DNA of 64,000 nt from the NCBI GenBank assembly GCA_050084985.1, contig JBITNC010000001.1, forward strand, positions 185,504,001-185,568,000, written 5' to 3'. The notes under the pieces were generated by a model. That model was given only the letters and a program-made list of their open reading frames with translations. It had not been told where the DNA came from and did no database searches. This DNA is from Nageia nagi (Eukaryota; Pinophyta). Shown one piece after another: positions 11,950-23,642 of this stretch. How positions within the stretch are numbered: the stretch's first letter is position 1; the number at the start of each line of letters is the position of its first letter. The translations under genes and the position numbers were made by a program.

Positions 11950-14520
11950 ATTTTTATTGGTTCACTAACTTTTGGATATGATCCAAATCTAATTTTCCCA
12001 TATAAGTAGTCGCATATTCATCTATTTTTCCAATATCATACTTATCTACATGAATCCTGAGAGTAGTTTTATCCTTGGGCTTTTTTTTATTACTATATAT
12101 CTTCTTCACTAAAATATACCCATTGAAACCAATACTTGGGAAACTTTGAAGCAATTTGGGAGGCTTGGAGGGGGTCCTATCATCATCATCACCACCATCA
12201 TATGTAATATCATTATTATCACTCTTGCTCATAGCTTGCAAAATTTTCAAGTATGAATTGAAATCTACCCCTTCCAACCAAGTTCCATCATTCACTTGAT
12301 GAGGTTACTAGGGTGGGTTCATAGGAATGAGTTGCTTCTTTAAAGCTTAGTCATGTTCATCTTGATTTCTCTTCTTTCTTCATTTGAGGTTTTCATCATC
12401 ACTATCACCCCCATTGTCTTATTCTCATCCTCCTTCGAGGTCTACATTTATTAAACCTCCCATGGTGATTTTATTTTTAATTATAACTATGCTTTTAGTT
12501 GTGGTATTTTCTAAGATTGTCTCAATCCATGAGTGGATGTTGAATCTCTCCCCAAGTATGTATTGGTACTATATTTTCCTCTATCCTACCTTTTAGGTCA
12601 AGGGTTATCTCACCTTCCTCCTTGAAACCTATAACATTCACAAATTCATTTTCACTTCCACTTTTATTTTTATAGTGGCTTCCACTTCTTGAAGATGATC
12701 TTCTTGAACTCCTTGATCTTTGGATACCTACTTCATCCTCATCCTCATCTTCTTCTTTTTTAGATCCTATTGATATAGATACTTCTGTATCTTGAGGCTC
12801 ATTTTCCTTCTCCTTTCTAGAGAGTGCTTCCAAATTGGTTTAATCCTCTTGGTTAAAATCTTGCTTCAATTCTTGTAATAGCTCATATATACCACCATAT
12901 TCCAAGGATTCTTTAATAATGTAAGTATTTTTTAATAAATCAATGATATTCGCATCCATTATTATCCCAAACTTATCAATTTTTGCTATGGTCATTTGAC
13001 TAAAGGATTCTTTTAGGGTTACTTTTCATTACAAAGGTGCTAAAGGTCTTCTTAAAATTTCACTATCAATGGGTGAAGAATCATTATTATTTTTTTCTTA
13101 TTTTTCTCTTGCTTCTATTCCTATTTTATCTTCTTAGCTATATCTAGGATTTTAATATCCAAGATCACATTATGGTATCTCTCAATGTTACCTAATAATT
13201 TTTAATAAAATGATGATTTTAAATTAGATTTAACTTTATCATTCCATATGGAACATAAATTTCATTCCATTTATTTTCCATAAACCATAAGTGTCAAGCT
13301 CTTGGGCCATTATGTCTTCTTCAATCCACATGTTGTATGCATAGTAACCCAAACAAAAAGGAAGCCTAATCATTCCCACCCTTTTCCTCAATAGTTTATT
13401 ATATTGGTATTTTAATTACATCATAACTTCAAATATCATGAGCTTATTACTCACATATTTAGGCAATTCTATAGTTTCTAACTAAATTCCATACACCTAG
13501 ATATAAGAATTATCTCTTCTAGGTAGAAATCGGCTAACCCCTTAATGGATTTCCTTGCTTATTATAAAATCCTCTCTATCCAATCAAGTCCTTTTTACTC
13601 CTTTTATATGGCATATTATCAATTATCATTTCTCATTCATACATCATTCCATTTATTCTTTATTTTTCATTTAGGATACATCACATAGAAAAAAAATGCT
13701 AGATTACATAATCAAGTCTTCAACATCAATGGCCTTTGATCTATTCTTCCCATGAAGCAAGAGGTAAACCAAATAAGAATTCATATAAAATTTGAATGTG
13801 GCCTAATAGTTGAGATTTGTTTGATTAAATCATCATCAATTATGATGCTCCACCTTATTCTTCTCTCTTCACCAATGTTTAGAAGGAAACCCAAAAAATC
13901 CTTCTTGAATAATGCATTTATATAGATTGGTTGATGACTTGACATAGAAAGCTTAATAAAACATGAGTGCTTTATTAAAACCATACTCTATCTACTACCA
14001 TGAACCTTCGATTATCTAATTCTTGGTACTAAATTTTTAGTAGATATTTGATAACATTAGTTGGTTTGCGAAGTTTGTTGAACTTGGCCTTAGACTGCTC
14101 TTCACCATATGCAATCATTCAATTTGATCAGTTGAAACCTACTTCTATTCCTTTAAGTATGATGTTGTTGGTGTAGTATCTAAGGATTCTATGATCCACA
14201 TCTAAGTGATCTACTATTACAAATATAAGCTTTAAGAAATGCTCAACAAAAGGAAATACTACAACTCTGAATAGTTTGAAGGAGTAGACAAGATCATTCC
14301 TCTTTTATTTTTTAAACAATTTATCTACATATGCATTCATATTATTTGGGTCATTGTTACTTTGCTTTATGTCTTGGATATCCTTCAACCTTTCATGGAA
14401 AATATTATCTTGCAATGTAATCACTTCTTTATGTAGCTTAATTAAATAAGCCTTCATAAGTCTCTTTGTTGCTTTCTCCTTTTGGGTTGTCATCTTAGAA
14501 AATAATTGTATTAGTTAGAT
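11950..14520 (-). pseudogene. ORF-B: second copy of the unrecognised long ORF
   Basis: This is a paralogue of ORF-A on the same strand. Matching blocks in order are: 14,493-14,305 (coiled-coil-like, Lys/Glu-rich, MTTQKEKATKRLMKAYL); SFKLFRVVVFPFVEHFLKLI (about 14,280-14,210), aligning with the N-terminal block of ORF-A; 13,984-13,781 (LFKKDFLGFLLNIGEERRI); a piece ending DFYLEE near 13,520; an acidic and Ser/Arg-rich part at 12,833-12,522 with NEFVNVIGFKEEGEI; and 12,295-11,954 (a run of five acids, DDDDR, then a Lys-rich segment). It is broken by many stops. No known domain is evident. Function is unknown. Confidence 0.6.
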
Positions 14521-16330
14521 CTCATATTTTGATATTTGAATATTTCATTATTAAGTCACATCGAGATCCTAATTTACAATCTTCTTTAGGCCCATCATAA
14601 CCATCTTTGAAATGGAAACCAACTTTACCCTTAGTTGGGTGCAAATGTTTGTTAATTAGCCATGCACTTTTATTTTCATCATCCTCAAATCCATGACCAC
14701 AAGCTTATAAGATTTACTAACTTTTTTGTTTGGTCATATCGAGGAGGGCTACTATTGTAGCTTGCTTCATTATTTTATCATAGTTTTTAATTCAACCTAC
14801 CATTCTATTTTATTTCTTAGGTTGGAACAATTAATGAATTTAGAATCATGAGCATTATTCATTGTTATGTTCAAATCTTCAACCTTATTCTTGCCTTCAA
14901 ATTTTTCTAACTCTTTACCTTGATTGAGTTTAGGAGGTAACTAACAATGTTTTGATATTTAGTCATCATCCCCATTAATATGATCATGCTCTTGATAAAA
15001 TTTTGAATTAGGTTGGGAAGATTTATGACTTAGCTTGTTCACTTTGTGTCAACACTCTCTTTGATCTCACCCACAAGATGTGCATTTTCCCTTTGGTCAT
15101 ATTGAAACCATTAAAAACTATTCATCGCATATTTTTTTGTTTTTGATGTATTGAATATTACCTATGATGACTTAAAAAAAATTATCTTTCTAGGTTATCA
15201 TCATTGCTTTCATGTTTCTATCACTTTACCTTGGCACCTATGACCATAATCTTGTTAATCAGACTAAGACAAGGTATAAGGGGAGGTTTTCCCATACTTA
15301 TCATCATCAACCTCATAGATATGACTAGTTTTAGTTAGGTGTTTTAGCTTCATGTAGAGACCTTAACACCTCATATTCAACTTTGATTTGACCTACTACA
15401 ATGTTATCTACTAGGGGGTCTTGTATTTATAGGCAAACAATGGTAAAGTGGAGACATATGTTTGTGATTAGATAGGACATGCGTCACCTAATGGATGACT
15501 TAGATTAATTAAGGTACATGCAATAAAAACTAGGCTTAGTATATTAGTCAAGTTAATGAAGGTGCTTACAATCCAATTAAAGTTGACTTTAATTAGTCAT
15601 TCAATTTGACCAAGAGGTGACATTGGTCGAGTCAAGAGGGTTGATAATGAACTTTTGGTGTAAGGTCATCAAGGGGTTTAATTTGACTAAAGGAAATAAA
15701 TTGATATAACATTATTGTATACATGATATTTTATTTGTACTTCACTTATTAATTATGCAATTATTAATATGTTAATTATCACTTATGGATATACAATTAT
15801 CACTTATAGATATGTTATTATCACTTGCAAATATAATTTTATCACTTACTTATGTTTCCTTTTAGATACTTGATAAGTACACATGAATATATGTATTGAA
15901 AGATACTTATGAATATGAGTGATTTATCACTCTATTATGTACTTTAATCCTTCATTATGTTTGTATCATTAGTTCAATTACTTTATGATGCATCTTATTC
16001 ATCTTGTATATATATGAGCTTCTTGTCACATACAAGCTACTAAATTTTCAAGCATGAAGGCTATCAAGTTTGTTGGTGGATATCAAAGTGACATGATTGA
16101 TAATGGATATATTCTTTATTAGATGGAAAATTTACTTGGGGATACATTTTGTATTCAAGTTAACATGTATGTAAATGAATATGTAATCACTAAGACCATA
16201 TTTGGTTAAATGGAATTGTATAAAACCACTTTTTTAAATGGTTAAGTTGCATGAATCTTGTGTTTTTTTCTTATCCTTGAGTGTATTTTTAAGAGGAAGA
16301 ACATTATTTTAATTTCACAACTCAATATTT
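14521..16330. other. no clear gene; leader or LTR-like sequence upstream of ORF-B
   Basis: No long coherent protein was found. Between about 14,560 and 14,650 the minus strand gives a short plausible peptide (KVGFHFKDGYDGPKEDCKL) that may extend ORF-B upstream. A minus-strand TATA-like CTATAAATAC lies at 15,423-15,432. Around 15,720-15,850 short phrases with ATCACTTAT recur, a weak local repeat. Confidence 0.4.
15423..15432 (-). promoter_or_regulatory. TATA-box-like site upstream of ORF-B
   Basis: The minus strand reads CTATAAATAC followed by AAGACCCCC. Its position relative to ORF-B (about 0.9 kb upstream) parallels the 9,155 site relative to ORF-A. Confidence 0.35.
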
Positions 16331-16333
16331 GCT

Positions 16334-16343
16334 TAAGAGGGAG
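16334..16343 (+). other. polypurine tract of a Copia-like element
   Basis: TAAGAGGGAG directly precedes TGTTATAAC, a layout typical of the Copia polypurine tract and 3' LTR start. The frame just before reads CLRGSV, which resembles the end of Copia RNase H (S-L-R-G). Confidence 0.5.
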
Positions 16344-17044
16344 TGTTATAACTTATAATGGAATATTATTTATGTGTAAATAACTTAGGTATGTTCCTAA
16401 TTAATTGAAAATTATAGGAATATATGTAACACCTATGTTAGGAGGAAGAGAATTTTTAATGATATGGAATAATCCATTTATTATAAATTGTGGATTATCC
16501 ATATATGAAAAATATAGAGCCCCATATATTTTTGACTAGGAGTATTTCCACTTTTGTATGTAAACCCACATACTTATGATAAAAATATGGGGATATGTAA
16601 CTATTAAATAAGCATGGGTGGAAAGCCTTCCACCTACCATTCTCACCTAATATGAGGATATGTATATCCTATAAAATATGGTATTCTACTTTGGTAAAAG
16701 GGTTAACCAAAGTGGAATTTTAGCCTATAAAAGGATTCGTATGCCTTGATATAAAACACATAGTTTTAAATGCCACTATTATGCTAGTATTATTAAGCTA
16801 GAATAGAGATAGCTCATGTTAGGAGATTTAGGCATTATAGAAAAAATTATTTGTAAAGCCTTTGAAAGATTAATATATTGATGTTAAAGTGGATGTTTCC
16901 TCTTGAAGTACAAATATAGGTTTTACTATTATATATTAGTGTTATTATGAGCTTGTATTTGTGATATTAAGTAGGTTGATTAAGAGTTAATGATTTGGAG
17001 ACACAAGTGATCTTGGTTATGGAATCCTTAAATTCCATCATACA
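16344..17044 (+). mobile_element. probable Copia-type 3' LTR, plus strand (right edge uncertain)
   Basis: It starts with TGTTATAAC after a polypurine tract and has a TATA box (TATAAAAG, 16,726-16,733) about 380 bp in. The right edge is placed near the CATACA at 17,044 but this is weak. No pol sequence of the element is clear upstream except the last few residues. Confidence 0.4.
16726..16733 (+). promoter_or_regulatory. TATA box in the Copia-like LTR
   Basis: TATAAAAG in the context TAGCC-TATAAAAG-GATTCG, within the candidate LTR. Confidence 0.45.
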
Positions 17045-17229
17045 ATTATCCTTCTCTCCAAGGGAAAGGTAAATGTATTTTTGGTGGATATAGTATTCAA
17101 TTACCATTTTCTAAAACCCAAAGTTCTTGTATGAAATATTTTAATTCTCATCCTTCCATCCTCTATTGCTCCCATTTGATTCAAAATTTTTTCAACCTTT
17201 TGATTCAAGTGCACTTAGAAAAAGCTATA

Positions 17230-17241
17230 GCTTTGATACCA
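17230..17241 (-). other. tRNA-Met-type primer-binding site
   Basis: The minus strand reads TGGTATCAAAGC, one base away from TGGTATCAGAGC, the complement of the initiator tRNA-Met 3' end used by most plant Copia elements. It follows a minus-strand TCTAACA at 17,250-17,244, a normal LTR 3' end. Confidence 0.6.
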
Positions 17242-17243
17242 TT

Positions 17244-18670
17244 TGTTAGACTATAAAATAAAATAGTTTTTATTGAGAAATTATTGAACTTGAATAAGAA
17301 CTAAATGCCCAAATAAGATAACAATATTTAAACCAAGCACACAAAGGAGAGGAGATAAGTTTTCATGTTGTTCACTAGATGTGAGCTACATCTATCAAGA
17401 AGTTTTCAATCCTTGATTTACTATAAATCTTACAAGTCCTATAAGAGTCATATCAACATCATAACCTTGCTACAAAACCTCTCTTTGGAGTACAATAGAG
17501 CCTCAATACAAAATCTTAATCTCTCTCCAACCTAGCTTGCATCAAACTACACAATATCACATAAGATACCAGATTTAACATTACAACCTCAAACCCCACA
17601 ATTTATAAGAGTGTTACCATTCACATTTGAACCAAAAGTGGTTAAGGAATCACTAACATTTCATAGTGATTGTAACCCTTATCTATAAAATTATGGCTTG
17701 ATGAAGAGTACATTTGAATGCCTAAAATAGAATAATAATGTCTTTTTTTTTCATCCTGCATTAGAATAATTAACCCCCATGATCAACTCTTAGAATACTA
17801 GATAATATTATAGTGTCTAAAATTCCCCCTTTACTTATCAACCTACCATTTGGCTAATTAATATGCTGATGATGCATGATTGACCCTATGAGTATTAGTA
17901 AGAAATAGAGTCTTGAAAATCCAAATCTTAGTCTATGGATCAAGATCCTTACTCAAAATTGGTGATATATTTTAGGCCAAATTTGATGATATTAAGCAAT
18001 TATGCCAAACTACTCTAGATCTACTATGGGACAAGATAAGTTTGTTCATATCCCAATTGTAGAATTTACTAAAGGAGTGAGTGGAGTAAGTAAAATAGAA
18101 ACTAGAAATCTTCTAAAAAATATTAAAACTAATATTATGAGTTATTTTACCACATAATTAGACACTTTTGAAGAAACCCAGAATAAAGAATAAACATAAA
18201 AGATACTATTAATATACCACCCTAGAATGTCAACTTAATAAAATAAAAAATTGCAATATTTTTCAATAACACCATAAGACATAAGAAAGTCCTATAATTC
18301 TAGGGATAAAAAATACTTATCAAATAAGAATGCAAGAGGTTTATTTTTTCAACCAAAGGAAAATAGGATTCATGTCTTTTTAGTTTCAACCATGACCATA
18401 GGGAATGTGCAACTGGAAAACTTATAAGAAATAAATTTTTTAGTCATTTCAAGGGAAGAAAGGACCATATACTTCACAACAAAACTCATGGAATTGTCAA
18501 TGGTAGAATTTCCAAGATGCACATAATTCATAATGGAATAATAATTAGCAATTCCCATAATAGTTCCCTCAATAAAAATAGAATCAATTTGGAAAAAATA
18601 ACCATGTTCATCTACCCTCAATAATTAGTAACCATATTTACCTACACCTTCTAATCAATAAGTTCCAACA
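17244..18670 (-). mobile_element. candidate 5' LTR region of a minus-strand Copia-like element
   Basis: On the minus strand a sequence starting TGTTGGAACTTATTG at 18,670 (a common Copia LTR start) runs to TCTAACA at 17,244, immediately followed by a tRNA-Met primer site. At ~1.4 kb it is long for a Copia LTR and may include an insertion. The minus ORF at 18,621-18,370 inside it has no recognisable similarity. No Copia gag is seen downstream, so the rest of the element is lost. Confidence 0.35.
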
Positions 18671-19010
18671 TAAAGATCTTATTTACAGCTACTAACCCAA
18701 CCAATCCCAATTTCAATCATCAAATGAGCATATATATGTATGCAATTATTTATTCCATTTGGGATTAATGTTGTATAATTAAGATCTAACAAAGTGGTAG
18801 TAGACAACTTTGTTCCAATAGTGGAAGAGGAAGGAGAAAATGAGGAAGCACCAGATGGAGAATCTATAGTTCAACATACCCCAAGCCCACCTAATCAATA
18901 AAAAAAATTAAAAAAAAAACCATTTTGAGAATGGTTAGTACTTTAAAAAGAACTCAAGAAGAAAAAAATTGATTTCTTATGATAATTAACAAATCTATGT
19001 TCAAATTAAT

Positions 19011-19520
19011 TTGATACAAGAATTAAAGGATGTGCGTATCTATACTAATATTATAAGAGACTTATGTATCAAAAGACCAATATGGAAAAAGAAAGATACA
19101 AAAACTAATCAATTAGTTGGGAAATTATTTGATAACATGTTAGGAATAATATTCACACCCAAATATTCTATTCCTAGAAGTATAATGATAGATGTATTCA
19201 TCAATGGTATAATGATTTGTAGAGTCCTACTTGATCTAGAATCAATCATAAATGTAAGGATAAAGGATAAAATAAATAAATTATCCTCATCAAAACTTAG
19301 ACCCACTCCAACTATTTTATAGATGGATAATAAATCTACTATAACTCTTGAGGGGATAATTAAATACATAGTGGTTAAATGGAATCTTGGGAATATCTAG
19401 TAGATATTGTGGTTCTAAAACCTAAGTCCAACTTAGGTGGATATCCCATAATCCTAGGTTGACATTGGTTAGCCATAATTTATGCTTATATCCAAAGGTT
19501 CATTCAAACAATGTTTGGTT
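19011..19520 (+). pseudogene. gypsy protease remnant
   Basis: The open piece at 19,011-19,322 (103 residues) has SIMIDVFINGIMICRVLLDL followed by ESIINV, matching the D-T-G-[SA]-x-x-N-V active site of plant gypsy proteases with the Thr-Gly changed to Leu-Glu. It then has KLSSSKLRPTPTIL, the region after the active site. After a TAG the frame resumes to about 19,520. The active-site changes mean it is dead. Confidence 0.75.
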
Positions 19521-19929
19521 TGTAACCTCTAAACTATCCATAGAGGTATAAAAACCACTATAGATACACCAAGTTATAATTACACTAATTCTTATGTTAG
19601 GTGATGTCCCTAAGGATAAAATCACAAGATTAGGACATGGAAATTAATGATTATATTCAAAATGAACCATTATTAGTATACTATAGCTACATTATCAATA
19701 TAAATCCTTGTAAAAGAATCCATAAAAGAATATCCCAACAAAAAGATGGTATAATTACTCCTAGAAAAATTCCTCAACATTAATAGAAACTTAGAAGAGG
19801 ATCAAGAAAACATGTGATTCAAAGGAGGTAGACTAGTGTATTTTCTTGTACCTATGAATAAATTAAGGAAATCAAATCTCATCTCCCCACTAATCATATT
19901 TACCTAAATCAATATGTACATCTAGTAAG

Positions 19930-20600
19930 ATAACTCTAGTGAAGGATAAATCTAACCATGAAAGATGTTGTCAAGGATGGGATGCAAAGGCTATGGAAAT
20001 CTAACTTTATATATCCCATATTATATATTCAATGGGTTTCCCCATTAGTAATTATACTAAAAAGAATAAAAAGTGGAAGATGTGTAAATTACAAGGAGCT
20101 AAATAAATCCACCAAGAAGGATCACTTTCCATTACCCTTTATTGATCAGATATTGGACACACTAAATACTTCTCCTTCTTAGATGAATTTAGAGGCTATA
20201 ACCAAGTTCAAATTCTTCTAAAAGAGTAAGAAAAAACTACTTTCACTTATAATTGAGGTACTAATTCTTATAAGGTATTACCATTTGGTTTGTATAATGC
20301 CCCAAAAACTTTTTAGAGAGTTGTCTTAAGTATATTTTCTGATTTCACTAATGATTATGTGGAATTTACATAGATGATATCACAATTTATGGTGATTATT
20401 TTAATGTTTCTTTGAAAAATGAAAAAGTATTGTAAATATGTTAGGAAACCAATATCTATTTAAGCCATGAAAAGTATCATATGATAATTATTTAAGAGAT
20501 TATCCTTGGGCATAATATCTCATCTACTAGAATCAATGTGGATCTTGCAAAGATTGATCTCATTCGAAATCTACCATCACCTTAGAAAAAAAAGATGTTC
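19930..20600 (+). pseudogene. gypsy reverse transcriptase remnant
   Basis: The piece 19,958-20,182 has YPILYIQWVSPLVIILKRI and VNYKELNKSTKKDHFPLPFI, the classic finger and palm motifs of plant gypsy RT. It continues after frame changes with a worn GYNQVQI and LPFGLYNAPKTF. YIDD is intact at 20,367-20,378. Stops in the interval are mostly TAG/TAA. The order protease-RT with about 400 bp between them is normal. Confidence 0.88.
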
Positions 20601-20983
20601 AAAGTTTCTTAGGGCATGTTGGCTATTACAAAAGATTAATTAAGGAATTTAATAAGGTGGTTGCACCATTAACCACATTATTATACAAATATAAGAACTT
20701 CATTTAATGCCAAAAGTCATATGAACTTATGAAGACTTAACTCATCACAACACATATCTTGAGAGGTGTTGATTGGGTATAGCCATTCCATATAGACACA
20801 AATGCCTTCAACATAGCTTTGGGAGTAGTTCTAGGACAAAAAAATGGGCATACATCATAAGCACAAAGGATGTAGAACTTATCATAGAAAAATAATTTCT
20901 TTCAATAGTTTATGCAATCAACATATTCAATCATTATATTACATGATACCACATTCATCCATTAGGTATATATGGTAGGATCA

Positions 20984-21269
20984 TTATATGGATATTGATA
21001 CTACTGATACTACTACTACTACTACTATCACCACTACTACCATGACTACAATGACTACCACCACTACCACCACCACTACCACTACTAACACTACCACCAC
21101 CACCACCACCACCACCACCACCACCACCACCACTACTACTACTACTACCATTATGACTATGACTACTACTACTACTACCACTATGACTACTACTACTACT
21201 ACCACTATGACTATTACTACTACTACTACCACCACTATGACTACTACTACTACTACTACCACCACTATG

Positions 21270-21304
<35 letters not shown>

Positions 21305-21380
21305 CACCACCACCACTACTACTACCACTACTACCATTACTACTACCACTACTACCACTACAACCACTACTACTACTATA
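20984..21380. repeat. trinucleotide array, block 1 (TAC/CAC/ATG variants)
   Basis: About 390 bp with three-base periodicity made of TAC, CAC and occasional ATG or ATT units, with pure CAC runs near 21,100-21,130 and 21,295-21,316. Long poly-Thr, poly-Val and Ser/Gly-rich frames across it are artefacts. Confidence 0.95.
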
Positions 21381-21427
21381 GGAATTTAATATCACTATTA
21401 TTGAAAATCTTGGTAAGGATAATGTGG
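21381..21427 (+). repeat. 47-bp coding segment, copy 1 of a tandem duplication
   Basis: This segment (starting GGAATTTAATATC, ending AATGTGG) encodes EFNITIIENLGKDNV of RNase H and recurs without any base change at 21,564-21,610. The offset is 183 bp. Confidence 0.95.
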
Positions 21428-21477
<50 letters not shown>

Positions 21478-21525
21478 CTACTACTCCTACTACTACTACT
21501 ACTACTCCTACTCCTACTCCTACTC

Positions 21526-21562
<37 letters not shown>

Positions 21563-21563
21563 A
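21428..21563. repeat. trinucleotide array, block 2 ((TAC)n with TCC variants)
   Basis: About 135 bp of TAC units with interspersed TCC, purer than block 1, ending in TACAGG at the second copy of the 47-bp segment. Read as CTA codons it is a leucine run directly joined to QEFNITI of RNase H. Confidence 0.95.
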
Positions 21564-21610
21564 GGAATTTAATATCACTATTATTGAAAATCTTGGTAAG
21601 GATAATGTGG
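21564..21610 (+). repeat. 47-bp coding segment, copy 2 (original position)
   Basis: Identical to 21,381-21,427. It continues into the normal downstream RNase H and linker sequence (AIYFLS), so this is the ancestral position. Confidence 0.95.
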
Positions 21611-21849
21611 CTATATATTTCTTATCATAGCTAACCAATGATATTGATAATCAAATTATTAATGATAACTTCTCAAATGAGCACCTTTTTTAGTCATGAT
21701 ACAAACACTATGGTTTACAAATTTGGCTAACTATCTAGTTGTAGGGAAACTTCCATAATATTTTTCCTATAAGAAAAAGACTAGATTGATTCATCAAATC
21801 CATGCTTCTAGCTGGATAGATGACTAACTATTCAAAAATGGAACTAATA

Positions 21850-22940
21850 ATATAATGAGAAGATCAATATGTGAAGATGACATCATTGATATTATAAGGG
21901 CATACCATGATGAATCCTATGGAGGTCATTTTGTAACAAAAAGAACAACCTTGAAGATATTACATACATGTTACTACTAGCACATAATATTCAAGGATTT
22001 AGTTAATTATGTTTATCAATGTGATGAAGGTTAACAAGGAGGAAAGCCCACCAAATCATATGAGATTCCTCTCTAGCCTCAAATCTCCATTGAACAATTT
22101 GAAAAGTAAGGATTAGATTTTATAGGGCCAATTAATGTAACTTTAAATCAATTTAAATATATAATAGTATGAGTGAACTATGGTACAAAATGGATGAAGA
22201 TCAAACCTCTTCATTACCCTAGAAAAGAGCAAGTTTCTTATTTCATGTATGAGGAAATATTCACTAAATATGGGGTACCTCAAGAAATTATCACTAACAA
22301 AGGAACCAAGTTCACTTCCCTACTTATTGAAGATATTATTAAGGAGTATGATATTTACCATATAAAATACACTCCCTATCATCCTTAGTCAAATGGAAAA
22401 GTAGAAGTTAATAACAAAAAACTGGAGAATATCTTCACCAAGATATTTGCATTGCATAGAACGTATTGGGCACAACACCTACCTAAAGCTATATGGCCCT
22501 GCAACATTGCATAGAAAACTAGTACAAGAATATAATCATTATGAAATCATCTATGGAAAATAATTATTACTTCCCATCAAGTTTTAAATTCAAAATCTCA
22601 TGAATGCCTTCCAATTGAGCATGGAAATAACTATAACAAAAAATAATGTATTGGTAAGCTACATTCTTTAGATGAAATGTGCTTGCAAGCATTGTAATGT
22701 TTGAATATGGAATGATTTCTTCATCAAAAGTAAACTTTACCAACTTGGTGACTAGGCATGTCTATTTGACTTCAAATATATGGATTTTAGAGGAAAATTT
22801 CAAAATCATTGATTAGGTCCCTATGAAGTAGATATAGTATTTGATAATGGAGCTATAAACTATGTACCATTAATGATGATCATACTCCTCTAATGGTGAA
22901 TGTGAACCACTTTAATATGTATTATCTAAGGAGGGCTTCA
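21850..22940 (+). pseudogene. gypsy integrase remnant
   Basis: The zinc finger can be read at about 21,880-22,045: the His pair is present (HDESYGGHF in the recovered frame) but the second Cys of the CxxC pair is lost (CDEG). The core begins with GLDFIGPI near 22,115. The second catalytic region is NKGTKF where D-x-G is expected, inside the open piece 22,173-22,388 (YEEIFTKYGVPQEIITNKGT, then YTPYHP). After a TAG come the C-terminal motifs, ending VNVNHFNMYYLRR near 22,935. Integrase would insert the DNA copy. Two of the acidic positions look replaced by Asn, so it is inactive. Confidence 0.85.
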
Positions 22941-23626
22941 TCTGATCTTCTTAGGAATGCAAAAATCACTCCAATGGAACATGGTTCCACCAACCTTCGA
23001 CCTACATCTTTTGATTGTATCCCAAAATTTTGCCAATTATTATTGATTTTTAGAAGAATTAATACTTCTATTATTTTGAGCATTACGTAAGAGTCAACTT
23101 CCACCTCTATTTATTGTACAACTATTCCTTTTTATACATAAGTTTTTACAATTTAATGTAGTTCAAATTTTCCTATCCTTAGGATGTCCTCCTTCCTATC
23201 CCACAAGAGTTCATCTTTGCATATCTCCTTTTTTCTTCATTGACCATGAGTATTGACCATTCCCTACCATAATCACTAACCTCAATGCTTACATTTCATA
23301 AAATATTGTGTGGAATTATCCCATCATCAACCAATCATGTTATTCATATCATAATATGTGACATATTAGGGAAGGACACCATATGTCATCTCATTATTTC
23401 CAACATACTTGGGCATCTCATATAATTTATCATATCATTCATCCAATTTTGTGCCCATCATTTCTTAAACCTCCTAAATCATCCATAGAATGATTTTGTA
23501 GCAATCCATTACATTAACTCCCCTAATACACATTGATGATTGTATCACTCCCATAATGCTACTATTATTATTCCCTATTATTATATCACAATATTTGTAC
23601 AACTATGGATAACTATCATGTTTCAA
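22941..23626. other. 3' untranslated region of the second gypsy element
   Basis: Between integrase and the polypurine tract I see no gene. A 65-codon frame at 22,893-23,090 continues the integrase C-terminus out of frame. A C-rich, TCCCA/CATCAT-rich stretch fills the rest. Confidence 0.55.
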
Positions 23627-23642
23627 TTTGGGGGAGAGTAGT
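23627..23642 (+). other. polypurine tract of the second gypsy element
   Basis: TTGGGGGAGAGTAG directly precedes TTGGTACG. A G-rich tract like this is the usual second-strand primer next to the 3' LTR. It lies about 700 bp after the end of integrase. Confidence 0.65.

Larger units (their letters stand above)
20600..21660 (+). pseudogene. gypsy RNase H, interrupted by trinucleotide array
   Basis: RNase H peptides are visible before about 20,980 (FLSIVYAINIFNHYIT) and after the arrays (LQEFNITIIENLGKDNVAIY, ending LS at 21,630). The conserved segment that should lie between them has been replaced by the repeat at 20,984-21,563. The last part of the array is in frame with the downstream coding sequence as a leucine run. 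Confidence 0.75.

Noticed and set aside
19109-19369. Minus-strand 86-codon frame
   Set aside because: Antisense of the gypsy protease on the plus strand.
20955-21638. Very long open frames rich in Ser/Gly, Thr, Val, Tyr or Leu on both strands
   Set aside because: They are translations of a trinucleotide array, open in most frames by composition, and not genes. Only the short Leu-run frame joined to QEFNITI has coding ancestry.
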